DNA of 64,000 bases, taken from assembly GCF_001427905.1 (NCBI RefSeq), contig NZ_LMEF01000023.1:164687-228686 (forward strand), written 5' to 3'. A program made the translations under genes and the position numbers. This DNA is from Flavobacterium sp. Root420. Lineage in GTDB: Bacteria; Bacteroidota; Bacteroidia; Flavobacteriales; Flavobacteriaceae. This document shows, in pieces, positions 25,457-36,195 of the stretch; within the stretch, counting starts at the first letter, position 1, and each line of letters opens with the position of its first letter. The notes beneath the pieces are model-generated. The model was not told where the DNA came from. It saw nothing but the letters and a program-made list of their open reading frames with translations, and searched no databases.

Positions 25457-27367
25457 TTAAGAAATTCTTTCTTTCATAATTTCTTCAACAATCTCAGGAT
25501 TCAATAATGTTGAAGTATCACCAAAATTAGAAAAATCTCCTTCAGCTATTTTACGTAAAATTCTACGCATAATTTTTCCGGAACGTGTTTTTGGTAAACC
25601 AGAAACAAACTGAATTTTATCTAGTTTAGCGATTGGTCCAATGTGGTCTGCAATATATTGATTAATCTCTTTAGTCAGGTTTTCTTTATTTCTAACTTCT
25701 CCGGTTTCCTTTAATATTACATAACCATAAAGAGCATTTCCTTTAATATCATGCGGGAAACCAACAATAGCAGATTCTGCTACAGCCTGATGTTCGTTAA
25801 TTGCATCTTCAATAGGAGCTGTTCCTAAATTATGGCCGGAAACGATAACCACGTCATCTACCCTACCAGTAATTCTATAATATCCAACTTCGTCTCTAAG
25901 CGCTCCATCTCCCGTAAAATATTTCCCAGGAAAAGAAGAAAAATAAGTGTCTTTGTAACGTTGGTGATCTCCCCAAATAGTTCTGGCAATTCCAGGCCAT
26001 GGAAATTTAATACATAAACTTCCAACTACTTGGTTTCCTTCAATCTCATTACGCTTTTCGTCCATCAAAACAGGCTGAATTCCTGGTAATGGTAAAGTTG
26101 CGTAAGTTGGTTTTGTTGGTGTTACAAAAGCAATTGGCGAAATCATGATTCCACCCGTTTCTGTTTGCCACCAGGTATCAACCACCGGACATCTTTTATC
26201 TCCCACGTGGTCATTAAACCAGTGCCAAGCCTCTTCGTTGATTGGCTCTCCAACAGATCCAATAACTTTTAATGATTTTAGAGGATACTTTTGAATATAA
26301 TCTAAACTTTCTTTTGCTAAAGAACGAATTGCAGTTGGCGCTGTATAGAATTGTGTGATTTTATGTTTTTCAATAATATCCCAAAAACGGCTAAAGTCAG
26401 GGTAAGATGGAACTCCCTCAAAAATTACAGTAGTTCCTCCGTTTAATAATGGTCCGTATAAAATGTATGAATGACCAGTAATCCAACCAATATCAGCAGT
26501 ACACCAGAAAATATCATTTTCTTCGTGAGCAAAAACATTTTTAAAAGTATATGCTGTATAAACCATATATCCGGCTGTAGTATGCACCATTCCTTTTGGT
26601 TTTCCGGTAGAACCTGAAGTATATAAGATAAATAATGGATCTTCAGCATCCATTATTTCAGCAACACTATTATCCAGAGCTGCATCTAATAAAGGCTGCA
26701 ACCATTCGTCACGACCTTCTTTCATTTTAATATCAGTTTGAGTCCTTTTAACCACTAAAACTTTAGAAACTGATGGACAAGTATCTAATGCTTCGTCTAC
26801 AATTCCTTTAAGATCAATCGTTTTGTTTCCTCTATAACCACCATCAGATGTGATTACCATTTTGCATTCGCAATCGTTAATTCTGGCAGAAACAGCAGAA
26901 GCTGAAAATCCGGCAAAAATCACAGAATGGATAGCTCCAATTCTCGCACAGGCTAAAACAGCAACAGCCAATTCCGGAATCATTGGTAAATAAATACAAA
27001 CTCTGTCTCCTTTACGAACTCCCTGATCGCGCAAAACATTGGCCATCTTAGATACTCTTTCGTAAAGTTCGTTATATGTGATATGTAAAGCTTCTTCAGA
27101 CGGATCATTCGGTTCAAAAATAATTGCCGTTTTTTCTCCTCTTTTACTTAAATGTCTATCGATACAGTTTTTTGTAATATTAACTTTAGCTTCAGTAAAC
27201 CATTTTACTTCGGCATCAGCCATATTAAAATCAACTACTTTTTCCCATTGTTGATACCAAGTGAAATTTTCCTCAGCTATTTTTCCCCAGAATTTCCTTG
27301 GTTCTCTTATTGACTTATTGTAATGTTTAAAATATTGTTCTAAATTTTCAATTTTATAATAACTCAT
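25457..27367 (-). CDS. acs: Acetyl-CoA synthetase (acetate--CoA ligase)
   Basis: The 636-residue enzyme converts acetate, ATP and CoA to acetyl-CoA, AMP and PPi. It starts at the ATG at 27367 (MSYYKIENLEQYFKHYNKSI); an upstream GTG adds an unlike extension. Signatures are YTSGSTGKPKGMVHT (the P-loop of the ANL family), DTWWQTETGG, GDGALRDEVGYYRITGRVDD, and the C-terminal LPKTRSGKIMRR with the acetylation-sensitive Lys598. Length matches family norms. It converges with the cNMP/CBS/DUF294 and pseudo-exonuclease pair. The promoter is not clear. Confidence 0.96.
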   Translation of the reverse strand: MSYYKIENLEQYFKHYNKSIREPRKFWGKIAEENFTWYQQWEKVVDFNMADAEVKWFTEAKVNITKNCIDRHLSKRGEKTAIIFEPNDPSEEALHITYNELYERVSKMANVLRDQGVRKGDRVCIYLPMIPELAVAVLACARIGAIHSVIFAGFSASAVSARINDCECKMVITSDGGYRGNKTIDLKGIVDEALDTCPSVSKVLVVKRTQTDIKMKEGRDEWLQPLLDAALDNSVAEIMDAEDPLFILYTSGSTGKPKGMVHTTAGYMVYTAYTFKNVFAHEENDIFWCTADIGWITGHSYILYGPLLNGGTTVIFEGVPSYPDFSRFWDIIEKHKITQFYTAPTAIRSLAKESLDYIQKYPLKSLKVIGSVGEPINEEAWHWFNDHVGDKRCPVVDTWWQTETGGIMISPIAFVTPTKPTYATLPLPGIQPVLMDEKRNEIEGNQVVGSLCIKFPWPGIARTIWGDHQRYKDTYFSSFPGKYFTGDGALRDEVGYYRITGRVDDVVIVSGHNLGTAPIEDAINEHQAVAESAIVGFPHDIKGNALYGYVILKETGEVRNKENLTKEINQYIADHIGPIAKLDKIQFVSGLPKTRSGKIMRRILRKIAEGDFSNFGDTSTLLNPEIVEEIMKERIS

Positions 27368-27527
27368 ATGTTTTTGGAATTTTTTTATAAATGTATTAAA
27401 TATCAGCGTATTCTTAAAATTATTTAATTCATAAATTTTGGCAAAAAAAAACACATATTAAAAAAAACACAATCTTTTAATATATATAATTTAAAAAATT
27501 AGTTTTTCAACCAAAATTACATATCGC

Positions 27528-27563
27528 AAAAAAGGCATGGTAATTAAATACCACGCCTTTTTA
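27528..27563 (-). terminator. Intrinsic terminator downstream of ilvC
   Basis: AAAGGCATGGTA faces TACCACGCCTTT with a single mismatch and has a T-run on each side. It lies 300 bases past the ilvC stop and 160 bases before the acs ATG, so it is the likely end of the ilv transcript. Confidence 0.75.
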
Positions 27564-27863
27564 ATTTTAACAATTTCAATAACAATTAATTTTTTGTAAT
27601 CTGTATTACAATCTGCATCTCTATTTTGAAAATAGCAGCAGCTTTATTAATTAAAATAGAAATCTCAACAAGTACATTTATTACTAAACATACCCCATTA
27701 TAAGGGATTACCTCACTTAACTTACTTAAAGAAGTTAAGTGAATGCAATATTGCATCTATATTCATTTTTCTTAATAAGTGCTTACTAATTCAAAATATT
27801 AAATAAAACAGAGATACAGTGCAAATCCCATCACAGTCGAATGTGTGGTAATTCCCCAATTTA
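27564..27863. other. 300-base 3' region of the ilv transcript with stacked palindromes
   Basis: There is no coding frame. It holds a perfect 10-bp stem, CACTTAACTT with AAGTTAAGTG (27714-27741), then the palindrome ATGCAATATTGCAT (27743-27756), and a small hairpin with a CCACACA arm right after the ilvC stop (27828-27849). It could be a structured 3' UTR or an unrecognised small RNA. I could not match it to a known riboswitch. Confidence 0.5.
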
Positions 27864-29333
27864 TTATCCAATTTTTTTCATTGCAGTCATAGATTCTCTC
27901 AACCACGCTCCTACTTCTTCGATAGGGTGTTGACGAATTTCTTTGTTAACCGCAATTAAAATAGCATTATCTACTCCGTTTGAAGTTGAAAATGGTTTTC
28001 CGATTACATTTGTTTCAACAGTTTTCATGTATTCAGTTAATAACGGTTTACAAGCGTGATCGAATAAATAACATCCGTATTCAGCTGTATCCGAAATAAC
28101 GCGGTTCATTTCAAACAATTTCTTTCTTGCAATTGTATTAGCGATCAATGGCAATTCGTGTAATGACTCATAATAAGCTGATTCTTCAATAATTCCAGCT
28201 TCAGTCATAGTTTCAAAAGCTAATTCAACACCAGCTTTTACCATTGCAATCATCAATACTCCATTGTCAAAATATTCTTGTTCAGCTATTGGAGCATCAG
28301 TTGGAGGAGTTTTTTCGAAATTAGTTTCTCCGGTTGCAGCTCTCCATGTCAATAAATTTTTATCATCATTAGCCCAATCAATCATCATTGTTCTTGAGAA
28401 TTCTCCAGAAATAATATCATCTTGGTGTTTTTGGAATAATGGACGCATGATATCTTTTAATTCCTCAGCAATTTCATAAGCTTCGATTTTTGCAGGATTA
28501 GAAAGACGATCCATCATATTTGTGATACCACCATGTTTCAAAGCCTCAGTGATAGTTTCCCATCCGTACTGAATTAATTTTGAAGAATATCCTGGTTCGA
28601 TTCCTTTTTCAACCATTTTATCAAAACATAAAATAGATCCAGTTTGCAACAATCCACAAAGAATAGTTTGCTCACCCATTAAATCTGACTTCACTTCAGC
28701 TACAAATGATGATTTCAAAACTCCTGCTTTATGACCTCCTGTTGCTACAGCATAAGCTTTTGCCTGATCTAAACCAAAACCGTTTGGATCATTTTCAGGG
28801 TGAACAGCAATTAAAGTTGGTACACCAAATCCTCTTTTGTATTCTTCACGAACCTCAGATCCAGGACATTTAGGCGCACACATAATTACTGTGATATCTT
28901 TACGAATTTGCATTCCTTCTTCAACAATATTAAATCCGTGAGAGTATGCTAAAGTCGAACCTTGTTTCATTAATGGCATAATAGCCGTAACTACCGCAGT
29001 ATGTTGTTTATCCGGCGTTAAATTACAAACTAAGTCCGCAGTCGGGATTAATTCTTCATATGTACCTACAGTAAAACCATTTTCAGTAGCATTTTTATAA
29101 GAAGCTCTTTTTTCAGCGATTGCATCTGCACGTAATGCATATGAAATGTCTAAACCTGAATCTCTCATGTTTAAACCTTGATTCAATCCTTGTGCACCAC
29201 AACCTACAATAACAACTTTTTTTCCTGCCAATGCTGCGATTCCGTCTGCAAATTCAGATTGCTCCATAAATTCACAAACTCCTAATTGTTCTAATTGTAA
29301 TCTAAGTGGTAATGTGTTGAAATAATTTGCCAT
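27864..29333 (-). CDS. ilvC: Ketol-acid reductoisomerase, class II
   Basis: The 489-residue enzyme carries out the second step of valine and isoleucine synthesis: alkyl migration and NADPH reduction of acetolactate or acetohydroxybutyrate. The length and duplicated knotted C-terminal domain mark the long class II (E. coli-like) form. The N-terminal Rossmann motif is [20 protein letters not shown], and [19 protein letters not shown] holds magnesium ligands. It is the last gene of the ilvDBNC transcript, 42 bases after ilvN, followed by a long structured 3' region. Confidence 0.97.
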   Translation of the reverse strand: MANYFNTLPLRLQLEQLGVCEFMEQSEFADGIAALAGKKVVIVGCGAQGLNQGLNMRDSGLDISYALRADAIAEKRASYKNATENGFTVGTYEELIPTADLVCNLTPDKQHTAVVTAIMPLMKQGSTLAYSHGFNIVEEGMQIRKDITVIMCAPKCPGSEVREEYKRGFGVPTLIAVHPENDPNGFGLDQAKAYAVATGGHKAGVLKSSFVAEVKSDLMGEQTILCGLLQTGSILCFDKMVEKGIEPGYSSKLIQYGWETITEALKHGGITNMMDRLSNPAKIEAYEIAEELKDIMRPLFQKHQDDIISGEFSRTMMIDWANDDKNLLTWRAATGETNFEKTPPTDAPIAEQEYFDNGVLMIAMVKAGVELAFETMTEAGIIEESAYYESLHELPLIANTIARKKLFEMNRVISDTAEYGCYLFDHACKPLLTEYMKTVETNVIGKPFSTSNGVDNAILIAVNKEIRQHPIEEVGAWLRESMTAMKKIG

Positions 29334-29375
29334 TTTTTTTTAAAATATTTAATGATATGTAATTTATAATTGATA

Positions 29376-29897
29376 CTAGTTAAGAGCTTCTAATAATGAT
29401 GAAATTTCCATCTTTTCTTTAGAAACAGATATTCTGCCTGAACGCACAAATTGCATGATACCGTAAGGTTTGAATTTGGCATATAATTCTTCAATTTCTG
29501 AACGTCTTCCTGATTTTGAAATCACAAAGAAATCACGAGAAACGGTCACGATTGTAGATTGACTTTCTTTGATGATATTCTGAATTTGTTTTTCATCAAA
29601 CAACAAACTTGACTGTATTTTAAATAAAGCATTTTCCAAATAAATTGTTTCTTCATCTGTATGATAAAATGCTTTTATTACTTCAATTTGTTTTTCTATT
29701 TGTCCCACAATATTCTGAACCCATTTTTCTGTTGTATCTACTACAATAATAAAACGAGAAACATTCTCAATCTCTGATTCTGAAACGTTTAAACTTAATA
29801 TATTAATGTGACGCTTTAAGAATATTCCTGATATTCTATTCAATAAGCCCACATTATTTTCTGAGTATACCGATATGGTAAATGTTTTATCTTCCAT
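29376..29897 (-). CDS. ilvN: Acetolactate synthase small (regulatory) subunit
   Basis: The 173-residue protein carries an N-terminal ACT domain (about 4-75, FTISVYSENNVGLLNRISGI) and a C-terminal ACT-like half (VTVSRDFFVISKSGRRSEIE). It binds valine or other branched-chain amino acids and confers feedback control and full activity on IlvB. It follows ilvB after 72 bases that hold a perfect GTTTCAGGTT hairpin. Length is normal for the long small-subunit type. Confidence 0.93.
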   Translation of the reverse strand: MEDKTFTISVYSENNVGLLNRISGIFLKRHINILSLNVSESEIENVSRFIIVVDTTEKWVQNIVGQIEKQIEVIKAFYHTDEETIYLENALFKIQSSLLFDEKQIQNIIKESQSTIVTVSRDFFVISKSGRRSEIEELYAKFKPYGIMQFVRSGRISVSKEKMEISSLLEALN

Positions 29898-29916
29898 TTT
29901 ATTTTTAGTTTATTTT

Positions 29917-29964
29917 GTTTCAGGTTTTACGTTATACAACCTGAAACTTGAAACCTGAAACTTT
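29917..29964. repeat. GTTTCAGG-family hairpin between ilvB and ilvN
   Basis: GTTTCAGGTT (29917-29926) pairs perfectly with AACCTGAAAC (29938-29947), followed by a second GAAACCTGAAAC unit. In the transcript this stem sits between the ilvB stop and the ilvN start, where it could affect stability or translation coupling. Confidence 0.7.
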
Positions 29965-29969
29965 TTTCT

Positions 29970-31658
29970 TTAGCTTAATCTGATTTCAGAAACACAAGCT
30001 CCTGTTGGAATCATTGGAAAAACGTTGTTTTCCTTTTCTACCATAACCTCTAAGAAATATGAATCTTTTGAAGCCATCATTTCGGCTACAGCAGCATCCA
30101 AATCTTCTCTTTGTGTTACTTTTTTAGATTTAATATGATATCCTTCAGCGATTGCAACAAAATTTGGATTAATCATTTTTGTTGAAGCATATCTGTTATC
30201 AAAGAACAATTCCTGCCATTGACGTACCATTCCTAAAAACTCATTATTTAAAATGACAATTTTTACCGGCACTTTTGTCTGGAAAATAGTTCCTAATTCC
30301 TGAATGGTCATCTGGAATCCACCATCACCAATAATAGCAACAACTTCACGATCTGGTCTTCCCATTTTTGCTCCAATCGCAGCTGGCAAAGCAAATCCCA
30401 TGGTCCCTAAACCACCAGAAGTAATATTACTTTTAGTCGAATTAAATTTTGCATAACGACAAGCAAACATTTGGTGTTGACCAACATCTGAAACGATAAT
30501 CGCATCACCTTTTGAGTGTTTGTTGATCATTTCCATGGTTTCTCCCATCGAAATACCTTTACCATTGGTTGGATTTAATTCTTCATTTATAACAGAATCA
30601 AATTCAATTTTATGAAATTCCTTAAATTCATTATGCCATGAATCGTGTGATCTCTTTTCAATTAAAGGCAATATTGCATTTAAAGCTTCTTTAACATCAC
30701 CTAAGACAGCTACTTCAGTTTTTACATTTTTATCAATTTCAGCAGGATCAATTTCAAAGTGTATTACCTTGGCCTGTTTGGCGTAAGTAGCTAACTTTCC
30801 GGTAACCCGGTCATCAAAACGCATTCCCAATGCAATTAAAACATCACATTCATTAGTTAGCATATTAGGCCCATAATTTCCATGCATTCCTAACATTCCA
30901 ACATTTAAAGGATGATCTGTTGGTAAAGCTGAAAGTCCTAAAATAGTCCAACCTGCCGGTACACCCGATTTTTCAATAAAAGCTTTCAGTTGTTCTTCGG
31001 CCTGACCGAGAATAATTCCCTGACCAAAAACAATAAAAGGTTTTTTAGCATTGTTAATCAAGGCAGCAGCTTCTGCAACTTTATCTAATTTTAATTTTGG
31101 AACCGGATTGTAACTTCTGATTCCTGTACATTTTTCATAACTAAATTCAAACTCATCAAACTGAGCATTTTTAGTGATATCAATCAAAACAGGACCTGGA
31201 CGACCAGAACGAGCGATATAAAACGCTTTTGCAATGATTTCCGGAATTTCTGAAGCTTCTGTAATCTGATAATTCCATTTCGTAACCGGAGTTGAAATTC
31301 CGATAATATCCGTTTCCTGAAAAGCATCAGAACCTAATAAATGTTTTCCAACCTGACCTGTAATACAAACCATTGGCGTTGAATCGATTTGAGCATCTGC
31401 AATTCCTGTAACTAAATTTGTTGCTCCCGGTCCAGAAGTAGCAATTGCCACCCCTACTTTTCCTGTAGCTCTGGCATATCCCTGAGCTGCATGAGTTGCA
31501 CCTTGTTCGTGACGTACTAAAACGTGGTGTAATTGGTCCTGAAATTTATACAATTCGTCATAAACCGGCATTATGGCTCCTCCCGGATATCCGTAAACTA
31601 AGTCTACTCCTTCTTCTAATAAACATCTTATAACGGCTTCTGCCCCTGATATTTTCAT
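29970..31658 (-). CDS. ilvB: Acetolactate synthase large (catalytic) subunit
   Basis: The 562-residue thiamine-diphosphate enzyme condenses pyruvate with pyruvate or 2-oxobutyrate, the first common step of valine and isoleucine synthesis. The catalytic Glu51 is in VRHEQGATHAAQGYA. The FAD region is typical, and the ThDP-Mg motif starts at GDGGFQMTIQELG and ends with NNEFLGM. It pairs with ilvN downstream. No truncation or missing residue is seen. Confidence 0.96.
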   Translation of the reverse strand: MKISGAEAVIRCLLEEGVDLVYGYPGGAIMPVYDELYKFQDQLHHVLVRHEQGATHAAQGYARATGKVGVAIATSGPGATNLVTGIADAQIDSTPMVCITGQVGKHLLGSDAFQETDIIGISTPVTKWNYQITEASEIPEIIAKAFYIARSGRPGPVLIDITKNAQFDEFEFSYEKCTGIRSYNPVPKLKLDKVAEAAALINNAKKPFIVFGQGIILGQAEEQLKAFIEKSGVPAGWTILGLSALPTDHPLNVGMLGMHGNYGPNMLTNECDVLIALGMRFDDRVTGKLATYAKQAKVIHFEIDPAEIDKNVKTEVAVLGDVKEALNAILPLIEKRSHDSWHNEFKEFHKIEFDSVINEELNPTNGKGISMGETMEMINKHSKGDAIIVSDVGQHQMFACRYAKFNSTKSNITSGGLGTMGFALPAAIGAKMGRPDREVVAIIGDGGFQMTIQELGTIFQTKVPVKIVILNNEFLGMVRQWQELFFDNRYASTKMINPNFVAIAEGYHIKSKKVTQREDLDAAVAEMMASKDSYFLEVMVEKENNVFPMIPTGACVSEIRLS

Positions 31659-31731
31659 AGTATATTTTTTTTATCACAAATCAATGTTATTTCAATTGCT
31701 ATTGATTTGTGATATTTTGTTATTTTAATAA

Positions 31732-33405
31732 TTAGTTATCGGTTACGCAACCTGTGGAAGCGCTTGAAACCGATCTTGCATATTTAAGTAAAACTCCTTT
31801 TGAAACTTTTAACGGTGGTTGAACCCAAGCCGCTTTTCTGGCTGCAAATTCTTCGTCAGATATTTTCAGGTTGATTGTGTTTTTCACAGCGTCGATAGCA
31901 ATTAAATCACCATCATTTACAAGTGCAATACCACCACCATCATAAGCCTCTGGTGTAATGTGGCCTACCACAAATCCATGTGAACCTCCGGAGAACCTTC
32001 CGTCTGTAATAAGAGCAACGCTGCTTCCTAGTCCAGCTCCAATAATGGCCGATGTCGGTTTTAGCATCTCAGGCATCCCCGGACCACCTTTTGGTCCACA
32101 GTTCCTGATGACGACTACATCACCTGGTTTTACTTTTCCGGCTTGAATACCAGGAATAACATCAAATTCACCTTCAAAAATTACAGCAGGTCCTTCAAAA
32201 AACTCACCTTCTTTTCCGCTTATTTTTGCAACGCATCCTTCAGAAGCTAGGTTACCATATAAGATTTGAATATTTCCTGTTGTTTTTAATGCTTTTTGGA
32301 TTTCATGCACTACTTCTTGTCCATCTTGTAAATCTGGCACTGAAGCTAAATTTTCAGCAACTGTTTTTCCTGTTACAGTTAAACAATCACCATGAATAAG
32401 TCCTTCTTTCAACAAATATTTTAATACTGCAGGAACTCCACCAACAGCATGTAAGTCTTCCATCATGTATTTACCACTTGGTTTTAAGTCAGCAAGTACA
32501 GGAGTTTTATCGCTAATTTTTTGAAAATCATCGATTGTGATTTCTACATCAACTGAATGAGCCATAGCAATTAAGTGCATAACTGCATTTGTAGAACCTC
32601 CTAAAACTGCTACAAGAGTAATAGCATTTTCAAATGCCTTGCGAGTCATAATATCTCTTGGCTTGATATCTTTTTCCAATAAATTTCTGATTGCTTTTCC
32701 GGCATCCAGACATTCTTGTTTTTTTTCTTCACTCAAAGCAGGATTTGAAGAGCTGTAAGGTAAACTCATTCCTAATGCTTCAATTGCAGAAGACATAGTA
32801 TTTGCAGTATACATTCCGCCACAAGCACCAGCTCCCGGACATGCATTCTGAATAACACCTTTATAATCTTCAGGAGAAATTGTGTTGTTGAATTTTTTTC
32901 CTAATGCTTCAAAAGCGGAAACAATATTCAAAGATTCACCTTTCCATTTTCCTGAATGTATTGTTCCTCCATAAACCATAATAGCCGGACGATTTACTCT
33001 TCCCATTGCAATTAAAGCTCCTGGCATATTTTTATCACAACCTGGAATAGCAATTAAACTGTCGTAAAATTGTGCTCCCATAACAGTTTCAATAGAATCT
33101 GCAATTACATCGCGGGAAACCAATGAAAAACGCATTCCTTCAGTACCGTTTGAAATACCGTCACTAACACCAATGGTATTAAAAATAAGTCCGACTAAAT
33201 CTGAATCCCAAACACCTTTTTTAACATCTTTTGCTAAATCATTCAAGTGCATGTTGCAGGTGTTACCATCGTAACCCATGCTCACAATACCAACTTGTGC
33301 TTTTTTCAAATCTTCTTCAGTTAAACCAATACCATACAACATAGCTTGCGCCGCAGGTTGTGTTTGATCTTGAGTGATGGTTTTGCTGTACTTATTTAAT
33401 TCCAT
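31732..33405 (-). CDS. ilvD: Dihydroxy-acid dehydratase
   Basis: The 557-residue iron-sulfur enzyme dehydrates the 2,3-dihydroxy acids to 2-oxo acids in valine and isoleucine synthesis. Cluster cysteines are at C50 (GNTCNMHL), C123 (GCDKNMPG) and C195 ([10 protein letters not shown]), the pattern of the [2Fe-2S] or [4Fe-4S] DHAD/EDD family. It is the first gene behind the Ile/Val leader peptide and attenuator at 33435-33592, with 84 bases from leader stop to ATG. Confidence 0.96.
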   Translation of the reverse strand: MELNKYSKTITQDQTQPAAQAMLYGIGLTEEDLKKAQVGIVSMGYDGNTCNMHLNDLAKDVKKGVWDSDLVGLIFNTIGVSDGISNGTEGMRFSLVSRDVIADSIETVMGAQFYDSLIAIPGCDKNMPGALIAMGRVNRPAIMVYGGTIHSGKWKGESLNIVSAFEALGKKFNNTISPEDYKGVIQNACPGAGACGGMYTANTMSSAIEALGMSLPYSSSNPALSEEKKQECLDAGKAIRNLLEKDIKPRDIMTRKAFENAITLVAVLGGSTNAVMHLIAMAHSVDVEITIDDFQKISDKTPVLADLKPSGKYMMEDLHAVGGVPAVLKYLLKEGLIHGDCLTVTGKTVAENLASVPDLQDGQEVVHEIQKALKTTGNIQILYGNLASEGCVAKISGKEGEFFEGPAVIFEGEFDVIPGIQAGKVKPGDVVVIRNCGPKGGPGMPEMLKPTSAIIGAGLGSSVALITDGRFSGGSHGFVVGHITPEAYDGGGIALVNDGDLIAIDAVKNTINLKISDEEFAARKAAWVQPPLKVSKGVLLKYARSVSSASTGCVTDN

Positions 33406-33434
33406 TATGTATTAATTTATTTTAATTTTTATTC

Positions 33435-33465
33435 AAAAAAAAACCTTCCAGTATTTGGAAGGTTT
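33435..33465 (-). terminator. Attenuator terminator of the ilv operon
   Basis: On the minus strand AAACCTTCCA pairs perfectly (10 bp) with TGGAAGGTTT around a 5-base loop, then a run of nine T follows. It lies 24 bases past the leader peptide stop and before ilvD. The 5' arm ACCTTCC can instead pair with GGAATGGT at the end of the leader frame (33500-33493, one bulged base), giving a mutually exclusive anti-terminator. Confidence 0.85.
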
Positions 33466-33488
33466 ATAATATAGTTTTTCAATTATAT

Positions 33489-33563
33489 TTATACCATTCC
33501 CGATGCAGATGTGAAAATCACATTGACAACAACGACAGAAGTAATAATAATTGAGATTTGCAT
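33489..33563 (-). CDS. ilv leader peptide (24 residues, Ile/Val rich)
   Basis: The frame from the ATG at 33563 encodes MQISIIITSVVVVNVIF followed by TSASGMV. It contains five Ile and six Val in 24 residues, including runs of three Ile and four Val, and no Leu. Starvation for charged tRNA-Ile or tRNA-Val should stall the ribosome in the middle of the peptide. That would leave the 3' end of the frame free to pair with the terminator 5' arm. A second stem, ATGTGA with TCACAT within the leader, could act as a pause hairpin. The design is classic ribosome-mediated attenuation. It is too short for routine gene finding. Confidence 0.85.
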   Translation of the reverse strand: MQISIIITSVVVVNVIFTSASGMV

Positions 33564-33584
33564 CTTGTTATTTTTTTAGTGTGA

Positions 33585-33592
33585 CAAAAGTA
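33585..33592 (-). promoter_or_regulatory. -7 box of the ilv leader promoter
   Basis: The minus strand reads TACTTTTG, matching TAnnTTTG, 21 bases before the leader ATG. The -33 element is not distinct. Confidence 0.6.
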
Positions 33593-33673
33593 TGCAAACT
33601 TAAGTGACTAAAAAAATAAAATCTCAACATTTTAGATACTTCTTGTTATTTCTTTAAGTTTTAACAAAAAATA

Positions 33674-34792
33674 TTAAACAATTGTCGATTGTCCGATATG
33701 AACGTTGTCATTATTAAAATACAATAAGTCGTCTTTGCTGAAAATAAAATTAGAAACAAACTCCCCTACTTCATTTGTACCGAATTTTGAATCTGGTTTT
33801 AAATCAACAGTAACAACTTTAAATTCAATTGCTTTTTCAATTGCCTGATAAATTATATTGGCTTCTTTAAACAAACCAAAATGCTCTAACAACATTGCTG
33901 CTGATAAAATAGAAGCAATAGGATTGGCAATATTTTTTCCTTTAGCTTGTGGATATGAGCCGTGAATTGGCTCAAACAAAGCATTTTTTTCTCCTAAAGA
34001 TGCTGAAGCTAATAAACCAATAGAACCTGTAATAACACTTGCTTCATCTGATAAAATATCTCCAAATAAGTTTTCTGTCAAAATCACATCAAATTGCCTT
34101 GGATTTAAGATGATTTGCATCGCTGCATTATCCACAAATAAAAAGTCTAAAGCTACATCAGGATAACCTTCGCCCACTTTCTGAACTACTTTTCTCCATA
34201 ATCTAGAAGTTTCCAAAACATTTGCTTTATCTACCATTGTTAGCTTTTTACGACGGTTTTGTGCCGATTTAAAAGCTAAATGTGCAATTCGGGTGATTTC
34301 TTCTTCTGAATATTCACATAAATCAGAAGCATGTGTTCCTTCTTCATTTAATGTTTTTGCGCCAAAATAAGCACCACCTGTTAATTCTCTGAAAATAGTA
34401 AAATCAGCTCCCTCAATAATTTCTCTTTTTAAAGGAGAAGCATCAATTAGTGATTTATAAGGTTTTATTGGACGAATATTTGCAAACAACCCTAATTCCT
34501 TACGTAATTTCAATAATCCCTGCTCCGGACGAACTTTTGCATTTGGATTATTGTCATATTTAGGATCTCCAATCGCTCCAAATAAAACAGCGTCAGTGTT
34601 TAAACAAAGATTTAAAGTTTGCTCCGGTAGCGGATTACCTGTTTTGTCAATAGCAATCGCACCCATGAGCGCTTCTTCAAATACAAATTCATGATTGTAA
34701 ACCTCGCCAATCGCGTACAACGCTTTTTTAGCTTGTAAAATTACTTCCGGTCCAATTCCGTCTCCTGGTAAAACTGCTATTTTCAAATTCAT
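33674..34792 (-). CDS. leuB: 3-isopropylmalate dehydrogenase
   Basis: The 372-residue NAD-dependent enzyme oxidises and decarboxylates 3-isopropylmalate in leucine synthesis. It opens with LKIAVLPGDGIGPEVILQAK. Further signatures are DNAAMQIILNPRQFDVILTE and LFGDILSDEASVITGSIGLL, the IDH/IMDH nucleotide and metal site, then EPIHGSYPQAKGKNIANPIA. It is 72 bases downstream of leuA on the same strand and 110 bases before the ilv leader. leuC and leuD are not in this window. Confidence 0.95.
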   Translation of the reverse strand: MNLKIAVLPGDGIGPEVILQAKKALYAIGEVYNHEFVFEEALMGAIAIDKTGNPLPEQTLNLCLNTDAVLFGAIGDPKYDNNPNAKVRPEQGLLKLRKELGLFANIRPIKPYKSLIDASPLKREIIEGADFTIFRELTGGAYFGAKTLNEEGTHASDLCEYSEEEITRIAHLAFKSAQNRRKKLTMVDKANVLETSRLWRKVVQKVGEGYPDVALDFLFVDNAAMQIILNPRQFDVILTENLFGDILSDEASVITGSIGLLASASLGEKNALFEPIHGSYPQAKGKNIANPIASILSAAMLLEHFGLFKEANIIYQAIEKAIEFKVVTVDLKPDSKFGTNEVGEFVSNFIFSKDDLLYFNNDNVHIGQSTIV

Positions 34793-34864
34793 AACGTCTC
34801 GTTCTTTATGTATTTAAATCTTTTTTTTCTTTGTTCTTTCTTCTTTATTCTATTTTCTTTTTAA

Positions 34865-36046
<1,182 letters not shown>

Positions 36047-36075
36047 TTATTTAATGTAATTTCACATCTTGATAA

Positions 36076-36083
36076 CAAATATA
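36076..36083 (-). promoter_or_regulatory. -7 box for leuA
   Basis: The minus strand reads TATATTTG, an exact consensus match, 29 bases before the leuA ATG. The resulting 5' UTR is too short for a leader peptide, so leuAB have a simple promoter. Confidence 0.65.
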
Positions 36084-36195
36084 TATTGTACTTACGTAGT
36101 ATGAAATTCATTTTAATGAAATTATACTGTTCATAACACAATTTATAATGAGTTAAATAGTTAATAATCAATAAGTTATATTATTATATTTTACA

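Noticed and set aside
27368..27454. A GTG start adding 29 residues to Acs
   Set aside because: The extension is Phe/Lys/Asn-rich and unlike Acs; the ATG at 27367 gives the standard N-terminus.
27781..27863. A possible riboswitch (short conserved-looking words with GTGATGGGATTTGCACTG on the minus strand)
   Set aside because: It lies after the ilvC stop, not before a gene start, and I could not build any known aptamer core from it.
33406..33673. A possible small RNA gene upstream of ilvD
   Set aside because: The sequence is explained better by a leader peptide, a terminator and a promoter for ilvD.
34793..34864. A frameshifted remnant of the LeuA regulatory domain
   Set aside because: All frames in this 72-base pyrimidine-rich spacer are short or low complexity, with no similarity to the domain.
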